Part shown: piece by piece, positions 1-8,149 of the stretch
Layout: each line of letters opens with the position of its first letter
Numbering within the stretch: the first letter of the stretch is position 1
DNA from: Algimonas porphyrae
Lineage (GTDB): Bacteria; Pseudomonadota; Alphaproteobacteria; Caulobacterales; Maricaulaceae
Assembly: GCF_041429795.1 (NCBI RefSeq)
Contig: NZ_CP163424.1
Location: 434,001 to 498,000, forward strand
Length of the DNA: 64,000 nucleotides
Direction of reading: 5' to 3'
Notes under the pieces: model-generated
Databases searched by the model: none
Told to the model about the DNA's origin: nothing
What the model saw: only the letters and a program-made list of their open reading frames with translations
Made by a program: the position numbers and the translations under genes

Positions 1-861
1 ACCGGCATAGAACAGGGACGACACGATCAGAGCGCGGCGATTGATTGCCAGCCCGATCACGGTGATGATACCCAGCGCCGTCAGCACGATGACCGCATCG
101 CTTTCCCGGAAAAGCAATGTCGGCACGACATCGAACAGGAAATCCGTCTTGCTGGCGACGGCGGATCCGACCAGCCCGTGAATGATCAGGGGCGCGGCCA
201 GCAGGTGCAGCCAGAACGCATTATCGGCAAAGCGCGTGCGCCGATGCATATCCTGCCTGTCGTAAAGCAGGGCCACAGCGAAGACGAGAAGGCCGGACCC
301 GATCATCACGATACCAAAATGGTTGCGCAACAGGGTCGGAGAGATCTGCGTCAGGGTTGCAAAGAGCAGATACAGCAGGGCGACGGCGATTAGCGCGATG
401 CAGAAAGGCAGGCGTATACGCCAGTAGAATAGCGCCATCGCCGCAACGGTGATCAGCGCCGCCACAATGCCGTTGAGTGACGTCACACTGTCCAGTCCGG
501 TCTGGATGAAGGCTAGAAAAGACAGCGCCGTGATCAGGGTCGGGAAGTGCGCGCGCTTCCGGCGCCCGAACCATTCCGCCATGATCCAAGCCCCGGCGGC
601 GGCGAGCAGGAAAAACGGTCCGCCGCCCAGGAGTCCGGTGATGGTCGCCACACCGATTGCCAGCAGGACAAGGCCGATCCCGACAAAGATATCCCCGAAG
701 GACCGCAGAAAGCGCAGCTCATCTTCATCGCCGATCACGGCAGCGGACCGGGATTGCGGTTCAAGGGCATCCAGCTCTGTGCGCATCGCGCGGGCCTGCG
801 AAGCCGGAATGATACCGGCAGCCTCGGCCTTGTCGATCTGATCGCGCGTCAATTGCGTCAT
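1..861 (-). CDS. Multi-spanning membrane protein, DUF2157-like, 3' end outside window
   Basis: An open frame of 287 codons runs from an ATG at 861 to the left edge without a stop, so the C-terminus is missing. The N-terminus (MTQLTRDQIDKAEAAGII) is a short soluble helical segment of the kind that opens DUF2157 proteins. About eight hydrophobic segments follow, starting near residue 55, with short basic loops. The function is unknown; it is probably an inner-membrane protein. It diverges from the lipoprotein hydrolase operon at 977. The DUF2157 assignment rests on the N-terminal pattern plus topology and is moderately secure; the membrane call is firm. Confidence 0.7.
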   Translation of the reverse strand, partial: MTQLTRDQIDKAEAAGIIPASQARAMRTELDALEPQSRSAAVIGDEDELRFLRSFGDIFVGIGLVLLAIGVATITGLLGGGPFFLLAAAGAWIMAEWFGRRKRAHFPTLITALSFLAFIQTGLDSVTSLNGIVAALITVAAMALFYWRIRLPFCIALIAVALLYLLFATLTQISPTLLRNHFGIVMIGSGLLVFAVALLYDRQDMHRRTRFADNAFWLHLLAAPLIIHGLVGSAVASKTDFLFDVVPTLLFRESDAVIVLTALGIITVIGLAINRRALIVSSLFYAG

Positions 862-916
862 ATTCGCAATGTGCCGCGCGCCGGAGATCGACGCAAGTCG
901 AAGAATTGGAAAGGGT

Positions 917-961
917 GCTTGACATGTAAAGGGAGCTTGTCTAAGTCAAGCGTACTTGACA
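917..961. promoter_or_regulatory. Operator-like palindromic cluster between divergent genes
   Basis: The 115-base divergent region contains a perfect inverted repeat GTCAAG-cgta-CTTGAC (945-960). Further copies of the half-site lie at 918-923 (CTTGAC) and 936-941 (CTTGTC). The first includes a TTGACA (919-924) that could be a -35 element, although no good -10 is visible. The operon downstream encodes an XRE-type repressor at 2339, so autoregulation through these half-sites is plausible. This is inference from position and symmetry only. Confidence 0.4.
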
Positions 962-976
962 AACTGGACACTTATT

Positions 977-1921
977 ATGCGATTGCAGACTTTACTCATG
1001 ACGGCGGCGCTTGCCCTGTCCCTTGGCGGATGTGGCGCGGCGGACCCGGCACCAGCGAAGAGTGCCGATCCGCAGGTCGGTGCGGCAGGGGCCTCTGTCG
1101 CCACTCTTTACAGTCAGGGCTGGCTGTCGGTCGAAACGGTCGGGAACGGCCCCGATGTGATCCTGCTACCAGGTCTGTCCAGCGCGAGTACGGTCTGGGA
1201 CGCCACAGTGGCCGCGCTGAAAGACGATTACAGGCTGCACCGCGTCGATATTGCCGGTTTCGCCGGGCAACAGACGGGTGAGCCACGCGATGACATCATT
1301 GCGGGACTGGCCGACGATCTGGCGACCTATATCGACACGCAATCTGGCAATGCTCCGATCCTGATCGGTCATTCCATGGGCGGTTTCACGGCGTTGCATG
1401 TCAGTCGCGATCTGGGCGACCGGGTGCGAGCTGCCGTGATCGTTGACAGCCTGCCTTTCTATCCGCTCATCCTCGATCCCAATGCGACCGCGGACAGTGT
1501 CAGGCCGCAAGCCGAAGCCATGATCGCGCAGATGCGCGCCCTGCCCAAACCGGCCTATGACGCGATGCAGGCCCAGATGGTTACGCGGCTGTCGAAAAAT
1601 ACTGCCGCACAGACACGGATCGCTCAGTGGAGCGCTGAGTCTGATCGCGATGTCGTGCTGGACGCGATGGCAGAGCTGATGATGACGGATATGCGCCCGC
1701 AACTCGCGGATATCGTGCCACCGATTACCGTCATCTATGCGCATGACCCTCTCATGGGCCTTCCGCCCGAAACCGTCGATGCGCTCTACGCATCGGCTTA
1801 TTCGGGCGTCCCGCAGCTGACACTGACCCGGGTGGATGAGAGCTTCCATTTCATCATGGACGATCAGCCCGACGCATTTCTAACCGCGCTTCGTCAAGCG
1901 CTCTCACACCACGAACAGTAA
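977..1921 (+). CDS. Alpha/beta hydrolase lipoprotein
   Basis: A 314-residue protein with a lipoprotein signal ending in a lipobox LGGC (Cys19), so it is probably anchored in the envelope. The alpha/beta-hydrolase fold is shown by the nucleophile elbow GHSMGG (Ser133), an oxyanion-type LLPGLSS stretch near residue 63, a late acidic YAHDP motif and a C-terminal histidine in ESFHFIMDD. The substrate is not predictable. I chose the ATG at 977 rather than an upstream in-frame codon because it places the signal peptide at the N-terminus. It is the first gene of an apparent operon with a membrane protein 20 bases downstream and an XRE regulator. Confidence 0.8.
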   Translation: MRLQTLLMTAALALSLGGCGAADPAPAKSADPQVGAAGASVATLYSQGWLSVETVGNGPDVILLPGLSSASTVWDATVAALKDDYRLHRVDIAGFAGQQTGEPRDDIIAGLADDLATYIDTQSGNAPILIGHSMGGFTALHVSRDLGDRVRAAVIVDSLPFYPLILDPNATADSVRPQAEAMIAQMRALPKPAYDAMQAQMVTRLSKNTAAQTRIAQWSAESDRDVVLDAMAELMMTDMRPQLADIVPPITVIYAHDPLMGLPPETVDALYASAYSGVPQLTLTRVDESFHFIMDDQPDAFLTALRQALSHHEQ

Positions 1922-1941
1922 TCAGGACTTAGGAGATTATC

Positions 1942-2346
1942 ATGTCACAGAAACGCGCGCATCGTCGCTATACCTTCACCATGATCGGGGCATCGCTGGC
2001 CTATATTGGCAGCGTTATAGGCGTGGCCTTACTGACGGATGATGCGGACCCGCTCACGCCACTCACCCTGATCGCCGTTTTTCTTCCGGGCATTCCGATC
2101 CTCTATATGCTGTGGGCGATGTGGCGCTATCTCAACGAAGTGGACGAAGTCGGACGCCATTTTCTGACCCGGGCCTTCATGATGGCGCTCTTCGGCGCAC
2201 TGGCCATTTCCGGGGTCTGGGGTCTGGGGGAACTGTTTCTAGAAGCGCTGCCGCGCCTGCCCGTCTTCTATATCTTCCCGATCACAATGGGACTATTTGG
2301 ACTGGCCACGGCTTTCGGTCCAGCCCGGGGAATGCATTGTGCATAA
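1942..2346 (+). CDS. Four-helix membrane protein paired with XRE regulator
   Basis: A 134-residue protein with a basic N-terminus (MSQKRAHRRYTF) and four predicted transmembrane helices arranged as two hairpins. I recognise no enzymatic motif. It sits 20 bases after the hydrolase lipoprotein, with an AGGAG-like ribosome site before the ATG. Its last eight bases overlap the start of the XRE regulator at 2339. Small membrane proteins translationally coupled to a short Cro/CI-type regulator are a recurrent bacterial arrangement. The specific role here is unknown. Confidence 0.7.
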   Translation: MSQKRAHRRYTFTMIGASLAYIGSVIGVALLTDDADPLTPLTLIAVFLPGIPILYMLWAMWRYLNEVDEVGRHFLTRAFMMALFGALAISGVWGLGELFLEALPRLPVFYIFPITMGLFGLATAFGPARGMHCA

Positions 2347-2557
2347 CCGGCTGAAGGAACTCCGGGCAGCCCATGGCTGGTCACAGGCCGTGCTGGGGGA
2401 TCATCTCGACATCTCCCGGCAAAGTGTGAATGCCATCGAGACGGGTCGGTATGACCCGTCTCTGCCGCTGGCGTTCAAGATCGCGCGCCTGTTCGGAGAA
2501 CCGATCGAGGCGATCTTCGACGACGAAGAGAATGATCAGGCCGTGGCCGCGCAATAG
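2339..2557 (+). CDS. Short XRE/Cro-CI family transcriptional regulator
   Basis: A 72-residue protein that is essentially one helix-turn-helix domain: NRLKELRAAHGWSQ, then the recognition region ISRQSVNAIETGRYDPS, then an acidic tail (FDDEENDQ). I selected the GTG at 2339 because a GGGGA ribosome site lies seven bases upstream and the domain begins right after it. An in-frame extension further upstream would run into the membrane protein gene. The eight-base overlap with that gene suggests translational coupling. A likely target is the inverted repeat upstream of the operon (945-960). Confidence 0.85.
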   Translation: MHNRLKELRAAHGWSQAVLGDHLDISRQSVNAIETGRYDPSLPLAFKIARLFGEPIEAIFDDEENDQAVAAQ

Positions 2558-2649
2558 GCGCGACCGCCTGCGCGATCTGCAACCATCCCGTCTCTGCTAA
2601 ACCATCGCGCTCACTTTACCGCGCGCGGTCCGACGACTATCGCGCGCCC

Positions 2650-4149
2650 ATGACCAGGCTCGATCAACTTCCCGTCATCATTGGTGCCGGACAGGATATG
2701 CGGCCCGTGCCGACTGATCTGACGGACGCGGCGACGCCGTCCGATCTGGCCGGACAGGCGCTGAGGCGCGCCTTTGCCGATGCGGGGATTGCACCGCGCG
2801 CCATCGATATCTGCTATGCCGTGCGTCTGTTCGCCGATAGCGGCCCGATTTTTCCAAATCCCTTTGGCGGGTCGAGCAACTTTCCGGCCAGTGTCTGTGA
2901 GGCGGCGGGCAGTTCGGCCAGACGTCATATTTACGACTATGTCGGCGGGGAAACACCGCAGGTCTTCGTCGCCAATGCGGCGCGGCATTTTATGGCCGGC
3001 GAGGCCGAAATCGTTGCCGTGGTGGGGGCGGAAGCCGCCGCGAATGTCCGTGCGGCGCAGCGCGCTGGCGTGACCCTGAACTGGGCTGAAACCCGGAACG
3101 AACCGCTGGAGGATCGCGGGCCGACGCCGCCGGGCAATCAGGACAGTTTCGGGTTTGGCGGCTTCATGATTACGCCGCAGGCGATCAGCCATCGCATCGT
3201 GACTCCGACGCTTTATTACGCCCTGATGGAATCGGCCCGACGCGCTGCGCTGGGCGACAGCAAGGCGGCCTATGCCGAGCGCATGTCCGCAATCTGGCAG
3301 GAGTTTTCAGCTGTCGCGGCAAAAAACCCTTACGCCTTCGTCAATCAGAAAGTGACGGGCGCGGATATCGTCAGGCCCGGCCCGGACAATCCAATGATCG
3401 CCAGTCCCTACACACGCGCCATGATTGCGCGCGACGGGGTCAATCTGGGGGCAGCCATCTTGATAACGACTTACGGCACGGCCAAGCGGCTCGGCGTCTC
3501 CGATGTGACCTTCCTGTACGGCCATGACCAGTCCTCGGAGCCGCCACCCCTGATGCGCGCCCGCCTCGACCGGGCGGAGGCTCAGACACGCGTGCTGCAG
3601 AGTGTCGGTCGCGATGCGGACATGTATGATCTCTATTCCTGCTTCCCAATCGTTCCGCTCGAAGCGAGCCGGATCCTGGGGCTCAATGGTGAGACACGCC
3701 CGCGCACCCTGACAGGCGGGTTGCCATTCTTCGGTGGGCCGGGGAATAATTACTCGCTCCATGCCATTGCCGAAGCTCACTCCCGCGTGCGCGGCACGGA
3801 CAAGACGGCTGTGATTTACGCCAATGGCGGCATGGCCACAAAACATGCCGCCGGACGCTATGGCGGTCAGCCGCCGGACGCGGTCCAGCTTGACGAAAGC
3901 CCGCAATCGGACGCGGCTGTGCCTGTGCATTCGGACGCCGATCCGTCCGGCCGAATTGCCGCCTATACGGTTGAATATCGGCGCGGCGAGCCGACCGGCG
4001 TTCTGATCATCGGAGAAACTGCAAAAGGATCGCGCTTTTATGCCCGGGCTGGCGCGGAACATGCAGAGACGTTTACCATAGATGACCCACTCGGCGCGGC
4101 GTTTCAGACGCAAACGAAGGGAGGGCAGAATCTGCTAACCCGGGTTTAA
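2650..4149 (+). CDS. Thiolase-like (acetyl-CoA acetyltransferase family) protein lacking the catalytic cysteines
   Basis: A 499-residue thiolase-superfamily protein of the SCP-x-like acetyl-CoA acetyltransferase branch. The conserved histidine block is visible as GGPGNNYSLHAIAEA. The nucleophile position has GGETPQ instead of a CxS/G motif, and the C-terminal block reads YANGGMATKHA without the usual CxGGG cysteine. Both cysteines of an ordinary thiolase are therefore absent, as in known thiolase-like subfamilies. It may bind acyl-CoA or catalyse a different reaction; biosynthetic or degradative thiolase activity should not be assumed. It appears to be transcribed alone or with the downstream lipoprotein. 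Confidence 0.75.
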   Translation: MTRLDQLPVIIGAGQDMRPVPTDLTDAATPSDLAGQALRRAFADAGIAPRAIDICYAVRLFADSGPIFPNPFGGSSNFPASVCEAAGSSARRHIYDYVGGETPQVFVANAARHFMAGEAEIVAVVGAEAAANVRAAQRAGVTLNWAETRNEPLEDRGPTPPGNQDSFGFGGFMITPQAISHRIVTPTLYYALMESARRAALGDSKAAYAERMSAIWQEFSAVAAKNPYAFVNQKVTGADIVRPGPDNPMIASPYTRAMIARDGVNLGAAILITTYGTAKRLGVSDVTFLYGHDQSSEPPPLMRARLDRAEAQTRVLQSVGRDADMYDLYSCFPIVPLEASRILGLNGETRPRTLTGGLPFFGGPGNNYSLHAIAEAHSRVRGTDKTAVIYANGGMATKHAAGRYGGQPPDAVQLDESPQSDAAVPVHSDADPSGRIAAYTVEYRRGEPTGVLIIGETAKGSRFYARAGAEHAETFTIDDPLGAAFQTQTKGGQNLLTRV

Positions 4150-4172
4150 CCCGCATCTGCTAGGGACTTGGC

Positions 4173-4889
4173 ATGTCACGACCCGGTTTGATCCTGCTTA
4201 CTGCAGCCCTGTCGCTGTCCCTTTCGGCCTGTATGTCGTCGTCCTATTATGGGCCATATCCGGCTCATTCCGGCCCTCTGTCCTATTCTGCGCCCTCTTC
4301 TCCGGCACCTTCGATCTCGTCGACACCCGCGCCGTCTGTCCGCACGGTGCTGCCACCGGCGCGCACGATCGGTCCGGTCGGCCCCACGCCGCAGGGTGTG
4401 ACGCCCATGCTGGCGGATACGGTTATTTTCGACCAGACGGATAAGCGCTGGGGCAGTGACCCGCTGGGCAATAGTCGCGGCAATCTGGCTAGAGAAGGCT
4501 GCGTCGTGACCTCGGCGGCGATGGCCATGACCAATCTCGGCTATTCGATCGATCCGGGTGAACTGAACAGGCGTCTGCGCGAAACCGGCAATTACACGCC
4601 GCGCGGCTGGCTGATCTGGAACGGCATTGCCGAAGTCTCGGGCGGTCAGCTCAAGGCGGAATTCTACGACACAGTCAGCGAACCGCTGATCCAGTCCTGT
4701 CTGGCGCGCGGCGACTATCCACTGGTGCGCTTCTTCCTGCCCAATGGCCGGGCCCACTGGGCGATGATTCTGGGACGGACGGAGCAGGGCTACAAGATGC
4801 GCGATCCCCTGCGCGTATCGCGCAAGCCATTGATCTTTCCGCGGGACAGTTCCGCCTTCAAGTCCCTGCGCTGCATCGGTCGCGCCTAA
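4173..4889 (+). CDS. C39-like papain-fold peptidase lipoprotein
   Basis: A 238-residue lipoprotein with lipobox LSAC (Cys20) and a Ser/Pro-rich linker to about residue 80. The C-terminal domain has the C39_2-like papain fold signature: GCVVTSAAM (Cys110), AHWAMI (His195) and a following MRDP (Asp211), a plausible Cys-His-Asp triad. It is predicted to act in the periplasm or at the outer membrane as a cysteine peptidase or amidase; the target is unknown. It begins 23 bases after the thiolase-like gene. A CTAA-N7-TTAAC element overlaps that gene's stop just upstream. Confidence 0.75.
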   Translation: MSRPGLILLTAALSLSLSACMSSSYYGPYPAHSGPLSYSAPSSPAPSISSTPAPSVRTVLPPARTIGPVGPTPQGVTPMLADTVIFDQTDKRWGSDPLGNSRGNLAREGCVVTSAAMAMTNLGYSIDPGELNRRLRETGNYTPRGWLIWNGIAEVSGGQLKAEFYDTVSEPLIQSCLARGDYPLVRFFLPNGRAHWAMILGRTEQGYKMRDPLRVSRKPLIFPRDSSAFKSLRCIGRA

Positions 4890-5117
4890 GCCTGCCTGCA
4901 GCGCCGCAAGACGGCCCCGATACATCCCGATCTGACTGCCGCAGCCCTTCGCTGCCGGAAGTGAGCGCATCCTTCTATCCAGTGATATTGTGCGTCATGC
5001 CCGCCTGCTGCGTTGCAGGTGGTCCAAAGCAATGACGGCAGAAATGATTGTCAGGCAGAAAGTTCTTGATTTGTTCTCTCCAATCTGATTGCTTGCGGGC
5101 GTGGACAGGAGGAGCCG

Positions 5118-6689
5118 ATGGTGGCCCGGATCAGTACGGTGGCTTTTGAGGGCGCGGATGCGCGCCGGGTCGATGTTCAGGTTCAGGTCGCGAGCGCCGG
5201 ACGCCCGCATTTCGCCATTGTCGGTCTCGCCGACAAGGCGGTGGCGGAAAGCCGGGAACGGGTCACGGCAGCCTTCTCCGCATTGGGCCTTTCGCTGCAT
5301 GGCAAGCGGGTGACGGTCAATCTGGCCCCGGCCGACCTGCCGAAGGAAGGCGCGCATTACGATCTGCCGATCGCGCTGGGTCTGATGGGGGCTCTGAATG
5401 TGGTCCCGGCGGAAGAATTGGACGGGTTCGCCGCGATTGGCGAGCTGGCCCTTGACGGAACATTGGCAGGCGTCCCTGGGGCGCTGCCGGCCGCGGTCAT
5501 GGCGAACAGCCATGATCTCGGACTGATCTGCCCGGAGCCCAATGGGGCAGAAGCGGCGTGGGCCGGGGACCTTCCCCTGCTCGCGCCGCGTACCCTGATC
5601 GGGTTGATCAACCATTTCAAAGGCTCCCAGGTTCTGGCCCGGCCCGAACCGGGCAAGCTGCTGGATGCGGGATCGGATGGTCCGGACTTGCGCGATGTCA
5701 GAGGGCAGGAGACGGCCAAGCGTGCGCTGGAAATCTGCGCGGCTGGCGGTCACAATCTTCTGATGGTCGGACCACCAGGCTCGGGTAAGTCGATGCTGGC
5801 CGAACGGCTGCCGGGCTTGCTTCCGCCGTTAAATGCGCGCGAATTGCTGGACGTGTCCATGGTGCATTCCGTGGCCGGTCTGCTGCAGCGCGGCGAATTG
5901 ACCCGGGCCCGTCCGTTTCGCAGTCCGCATCATTCTGCCTCCATGGCCGCGCTGGTTGGCGGCGGGGCGAAAGCCCGACCCGGCGAAGCGTCGCTCGCGC
6001 ATCGGGGTGTGCTGTTTCTCGATGAATTGCCCGAATTTGCGCCGCAAGTGCTCGATAGTCTGCGCCAGCCACTGGAAACCGGCAAGATCGCGGTCGCCCG
6101 GGCCAACGCCCATATCACCTATCCGGCACGCTTCCAGCTCGTCGCGGCGATGAATCCCTGTCGCTGCGGCACAGCTGGGGCTGACGGGATTGCCTGTCGC
6201 CGGGGGGCGCGCTGCGCCTCTGATTATCAGGCGCGCGTCTCCGGTCCCTTCATGGACAGGATCGATATTCAGATTGACGTTCCCGCCGTCACGCCTGCCG
6301 ATCTGGCCTTACCGCCGCCTGCCGACGGCACGGCGGAGGCTGCCGCGCGTGTCGCGCAGGCGCGTGAGCGGCAAACGCAAAGAAATGACGGACTGACCAA
6401 TGCCGAACTGCCTCAGGACAAGCTTGACTGCGTCGCCGAGCCCGATGCGGATGGTCGGCAGCTGATCGTTCAGGCCGCGGAAACGCTGGGTCTGACGGCG
6501 CGGGGCTATCACCGCACGCTACGCGTGGCGCGCACGCTGGCGGATCTGGCCGGGTCGGAACGTGTTCATCGCCTCCATATTGCTGAAGCCCTGTCCCATC
6601 GCCGGGCGCCATCTGGCGGCGGGACAGTGGCGGCGGCGCATAAGCCCCAGCCCCGCCGCGCACCCCGGAACCCGCTTTACAGGGGATGA
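5118..6689 (+). CDS. comM: YifB/ComM-type Mg-chelatase-like AAA+ ATPase
   Basis: The 523-residue length and architecture match the YifB/ComM family: an N-terminal Lon-protease-like subdomain (VAFEGADARRVDVQVQ at the start, then NLAPADLPKEG), Walker A GPPGSGKS at 218-225, Walker B-type LFLDELPEF, a Cys-rich NPCRCG...CRRGARC segment and the C-terminal chelatase-like domain. Family members such as ComM are DNA helicases acting in branch migration during natural transformation. An AGGAGG ribosome site precedes the ATG. There is no competence operon around it, so the role here is inferred from family alone. Confidence 0.85.
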   Translation: MVARISTVAFEGADARRVDVQVQVASAGRPHFAIVGLADKAVAESRERVTAAFSALGLSLHGKRVTVNLAPADLPKEGAHYDLPIALGLMGALNVVPAEELDGFAAIGELALDGTLAGVPGALPAAVMANSHDLGLICPEPNGAEAAWAGDLPLLAPRTLIGLINHFKGSQVLARPEPGKLLDAGSDGPDLRDVRGQETAKRALEICAAGGHNLLMVGPPGSGKSMLAERLPGLLPPLNARELLDVSMVHSVAGLLQRGELTRARPFRSPHHSASMAALVGGGAKARPGEASLAHRGVLFLDELPEFAPQVLDSLRQPLETGKIAVARANAHITYPARFQLVAAMNPCRCGTAGADGIACRRGARCASDYQARVSGPFMDRIDIQIDVPAVTPADLALPPPADGTAEAAARVAQARERQTQRNDGLTNAELPQDKLDCVAEPDADGRQLIVQAAETLGLTARGYHRTLRVARTLADLAGSERVHRLHIAEALSHRRAPSGGGTVAAAHKPQPRRAPRNPLYRG

Positions 6690-6739
6690 CGCAAGATCGG
6701 GGCCGCCGAAACGTGGCTGAAAAAAAGCGCAGTAGTAAG

Positions 6740-6762
6740 ACGAAATTAAGGATGTTTCGTCA
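6740..6762. repeat. Perfect inverted repeat GACGAAA-N9-TTTCGTC
   Basis: Seven-base perfect arms (6740-6746 and 6756-6762) lie in the 128-base gap between the ComM-like gene and the receiver protein. No T-run follows, so a terminator is unlikely. It may be a regulator binding site for the gene starting at 6818. Confidence 0.4.
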
Positions 6763-6817
6763 CGGCAAAATTCCAGATCGTGCGGCATAGTCCGCTCGAC
6801 CTGCCAAAGGACCCGTG

Positions 6818-8149
6818 ATGAACCGCTCGCCGGACGACATATTCGCCGCCCAATTCTGGGCTTGGCCCGACCCCGCCATCAAGCGCGATGCGCATGGGCG
6901 GGTGCTCTTCATCAATGCCGCATTCCTGCAATTATTCGGCGGATCGGTCGAAGCTTGGCAAGGTCAGACGGTTCAGGGCTGGGCCCCGCCTCAGCCCGGC
7001 CCTACGCCAGCCCGGTTCGAAATCCGCACACCCGCCCAGCCCGGACAACCGGAACAGGTTTATGACTGGCTTGAACTGTGCGGGCCAGATGGCAGCGCCT
7101 TTGCCTTGGCCCGAAACGTCACGGCGTTCATGACCCAGGCGTCCGGCCCGGCCACCAATCCGGCAGACCCGGTCGACGCTGCGCCTGTTTTCGATGCCAC
7201 CCAGCCACCATCGGCCCAGCCCGAGGCGCAGCATATGGCGGCTGCACCCGCTCAGACGACGGTGCAGCAACCCCCGGCTCAATCCCCTGTAACGACGCAG
7301 CCTCGGATTGAGGCGCAGTCTGACAATACGGCACAGGCACATGCCGGGTCTTACGCTCCCGCCGACACGCACGCACCCGTCGACGTCCTGACCGCAGCAC
7401 CGGCGGCTGCACCGCCCGCCCGTCCCGATATTGTTCCTGCCGCGCCCCTTGCACAGCCGCCACAATTGGCACAGCCGCCACAACAGCCGCCCGAACCCGC
7501 GCAACCTGCCGCCAGCCAGCCGCCTTTCGATCAGTTCTCCGCAGAAACCATGCCGCCAGCGCCTGCCGCCGCGGCCGCCGACGAACCGCGCGAAGTGGCG
7601 CGCCGTGCTTTGCCGATCGAGGATGATGAAGCGGTCCTGGGCAATAACTGGCGCGATGCGGTGATTGCCAAAGCGGTCGGTGATGACGACGGCGACGATC
7701 TCGTCAGCAATCTTCTATCGCCAGATGAGCCGACTCCGAAAGCTTCGGCCAATGCGATCCGGATTCTCCTGGCCGAAGACAATGCCATCAATGCGTTGCT
7801 GACGCGCACGCTGCTCGAGGCCGACGGCCATACGGTCGAAACGGTCGAAGACGGCGTTCTGGCCGTCGAAGCCATGAAGACGCAGAATTACGACATGATC
7901 TTCATGGATATGCGCATGCCGAACATGGACGGTCTGGAGGCAACGCGAAAAATCCGCGCGCTTCCCAACGTGTCCAAGGATTTGCCGATCGTCGCCCTGA
8001 CCGCGAACGCGTTCGATGATGACCGCAATGCCTGTTTCGATAGCGGCATGAATGATTTCATGACCAAGCCGGTCAGTGCCGAAGAACTGTCGGAAATGGT
8101 GGTTCGATGGACCGCCCAGGTTCCCCAGGAACAGCGCTTGGCCGGCTAG
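6818..8149 (+). CDS. PAS-like plus receiver-domain response regulator with long Pro/Ala/Gln linker
   Basis: A 443-residue protein. The N-terminal ~110 residues look like a degenerate PAS domain (DAHGRVLFINAAFLQLF). Residues ~115-260 are a low-complexity Pro/Ala/Gln linker. A complete CheY-type receiver begins near residue 313 (IRILLAEDN) with the phospho-acceptor Asp364 in MDMRMP, then LTANAF and the conserved Lys in MTKPV. No kinase or DNA-binding domain is visible, so it is probably a phosphotransfer target or a scaffold for a hybrid pathway. I used the ATG after the AAAGGA site; a GTG lies one codon upstream. Its TAG stop shares CTAG with the convergent permease gene. Confidence 0.8.
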   Translation: MNRSPDDIFAAQFWAWPDPAIKRDAHGRVLFINAAFLQLFGGSVEAWQGQTVQGWAPPQPGPTPARFEIRTPAQPGQPEQVYDWLELCGPDGSAFALARNVTAFMTQASGPATNPADPVDAAPVFDATQPPSAQPEAQHMAAAPAQTTVQQPPAQSPVTTQPRIEAQSDNTAQAHAGSYAPADTHAPVDVLTAAPAAAPPARPDIVPAAPLAQPPQLAQPPQQPPEPAQPAASQPPFDQFSAETMPPAPAAAAADEPREVARRALPIEDDEAVLGNNWRDAVIAKAVGDDDGDDLVSNLLSPDEPTPKASANAIRILLAEDNAINALLTRTLLEADGHTVETVEDGVLAVEAMKTQNYDMIFMDMRMPNMDGLEATRKIRALPNVSKDLPIVALTANAFDDDRNACFDSGMNDFMTKPVSAEELSEMVVRWTAQVPQEQRLAG

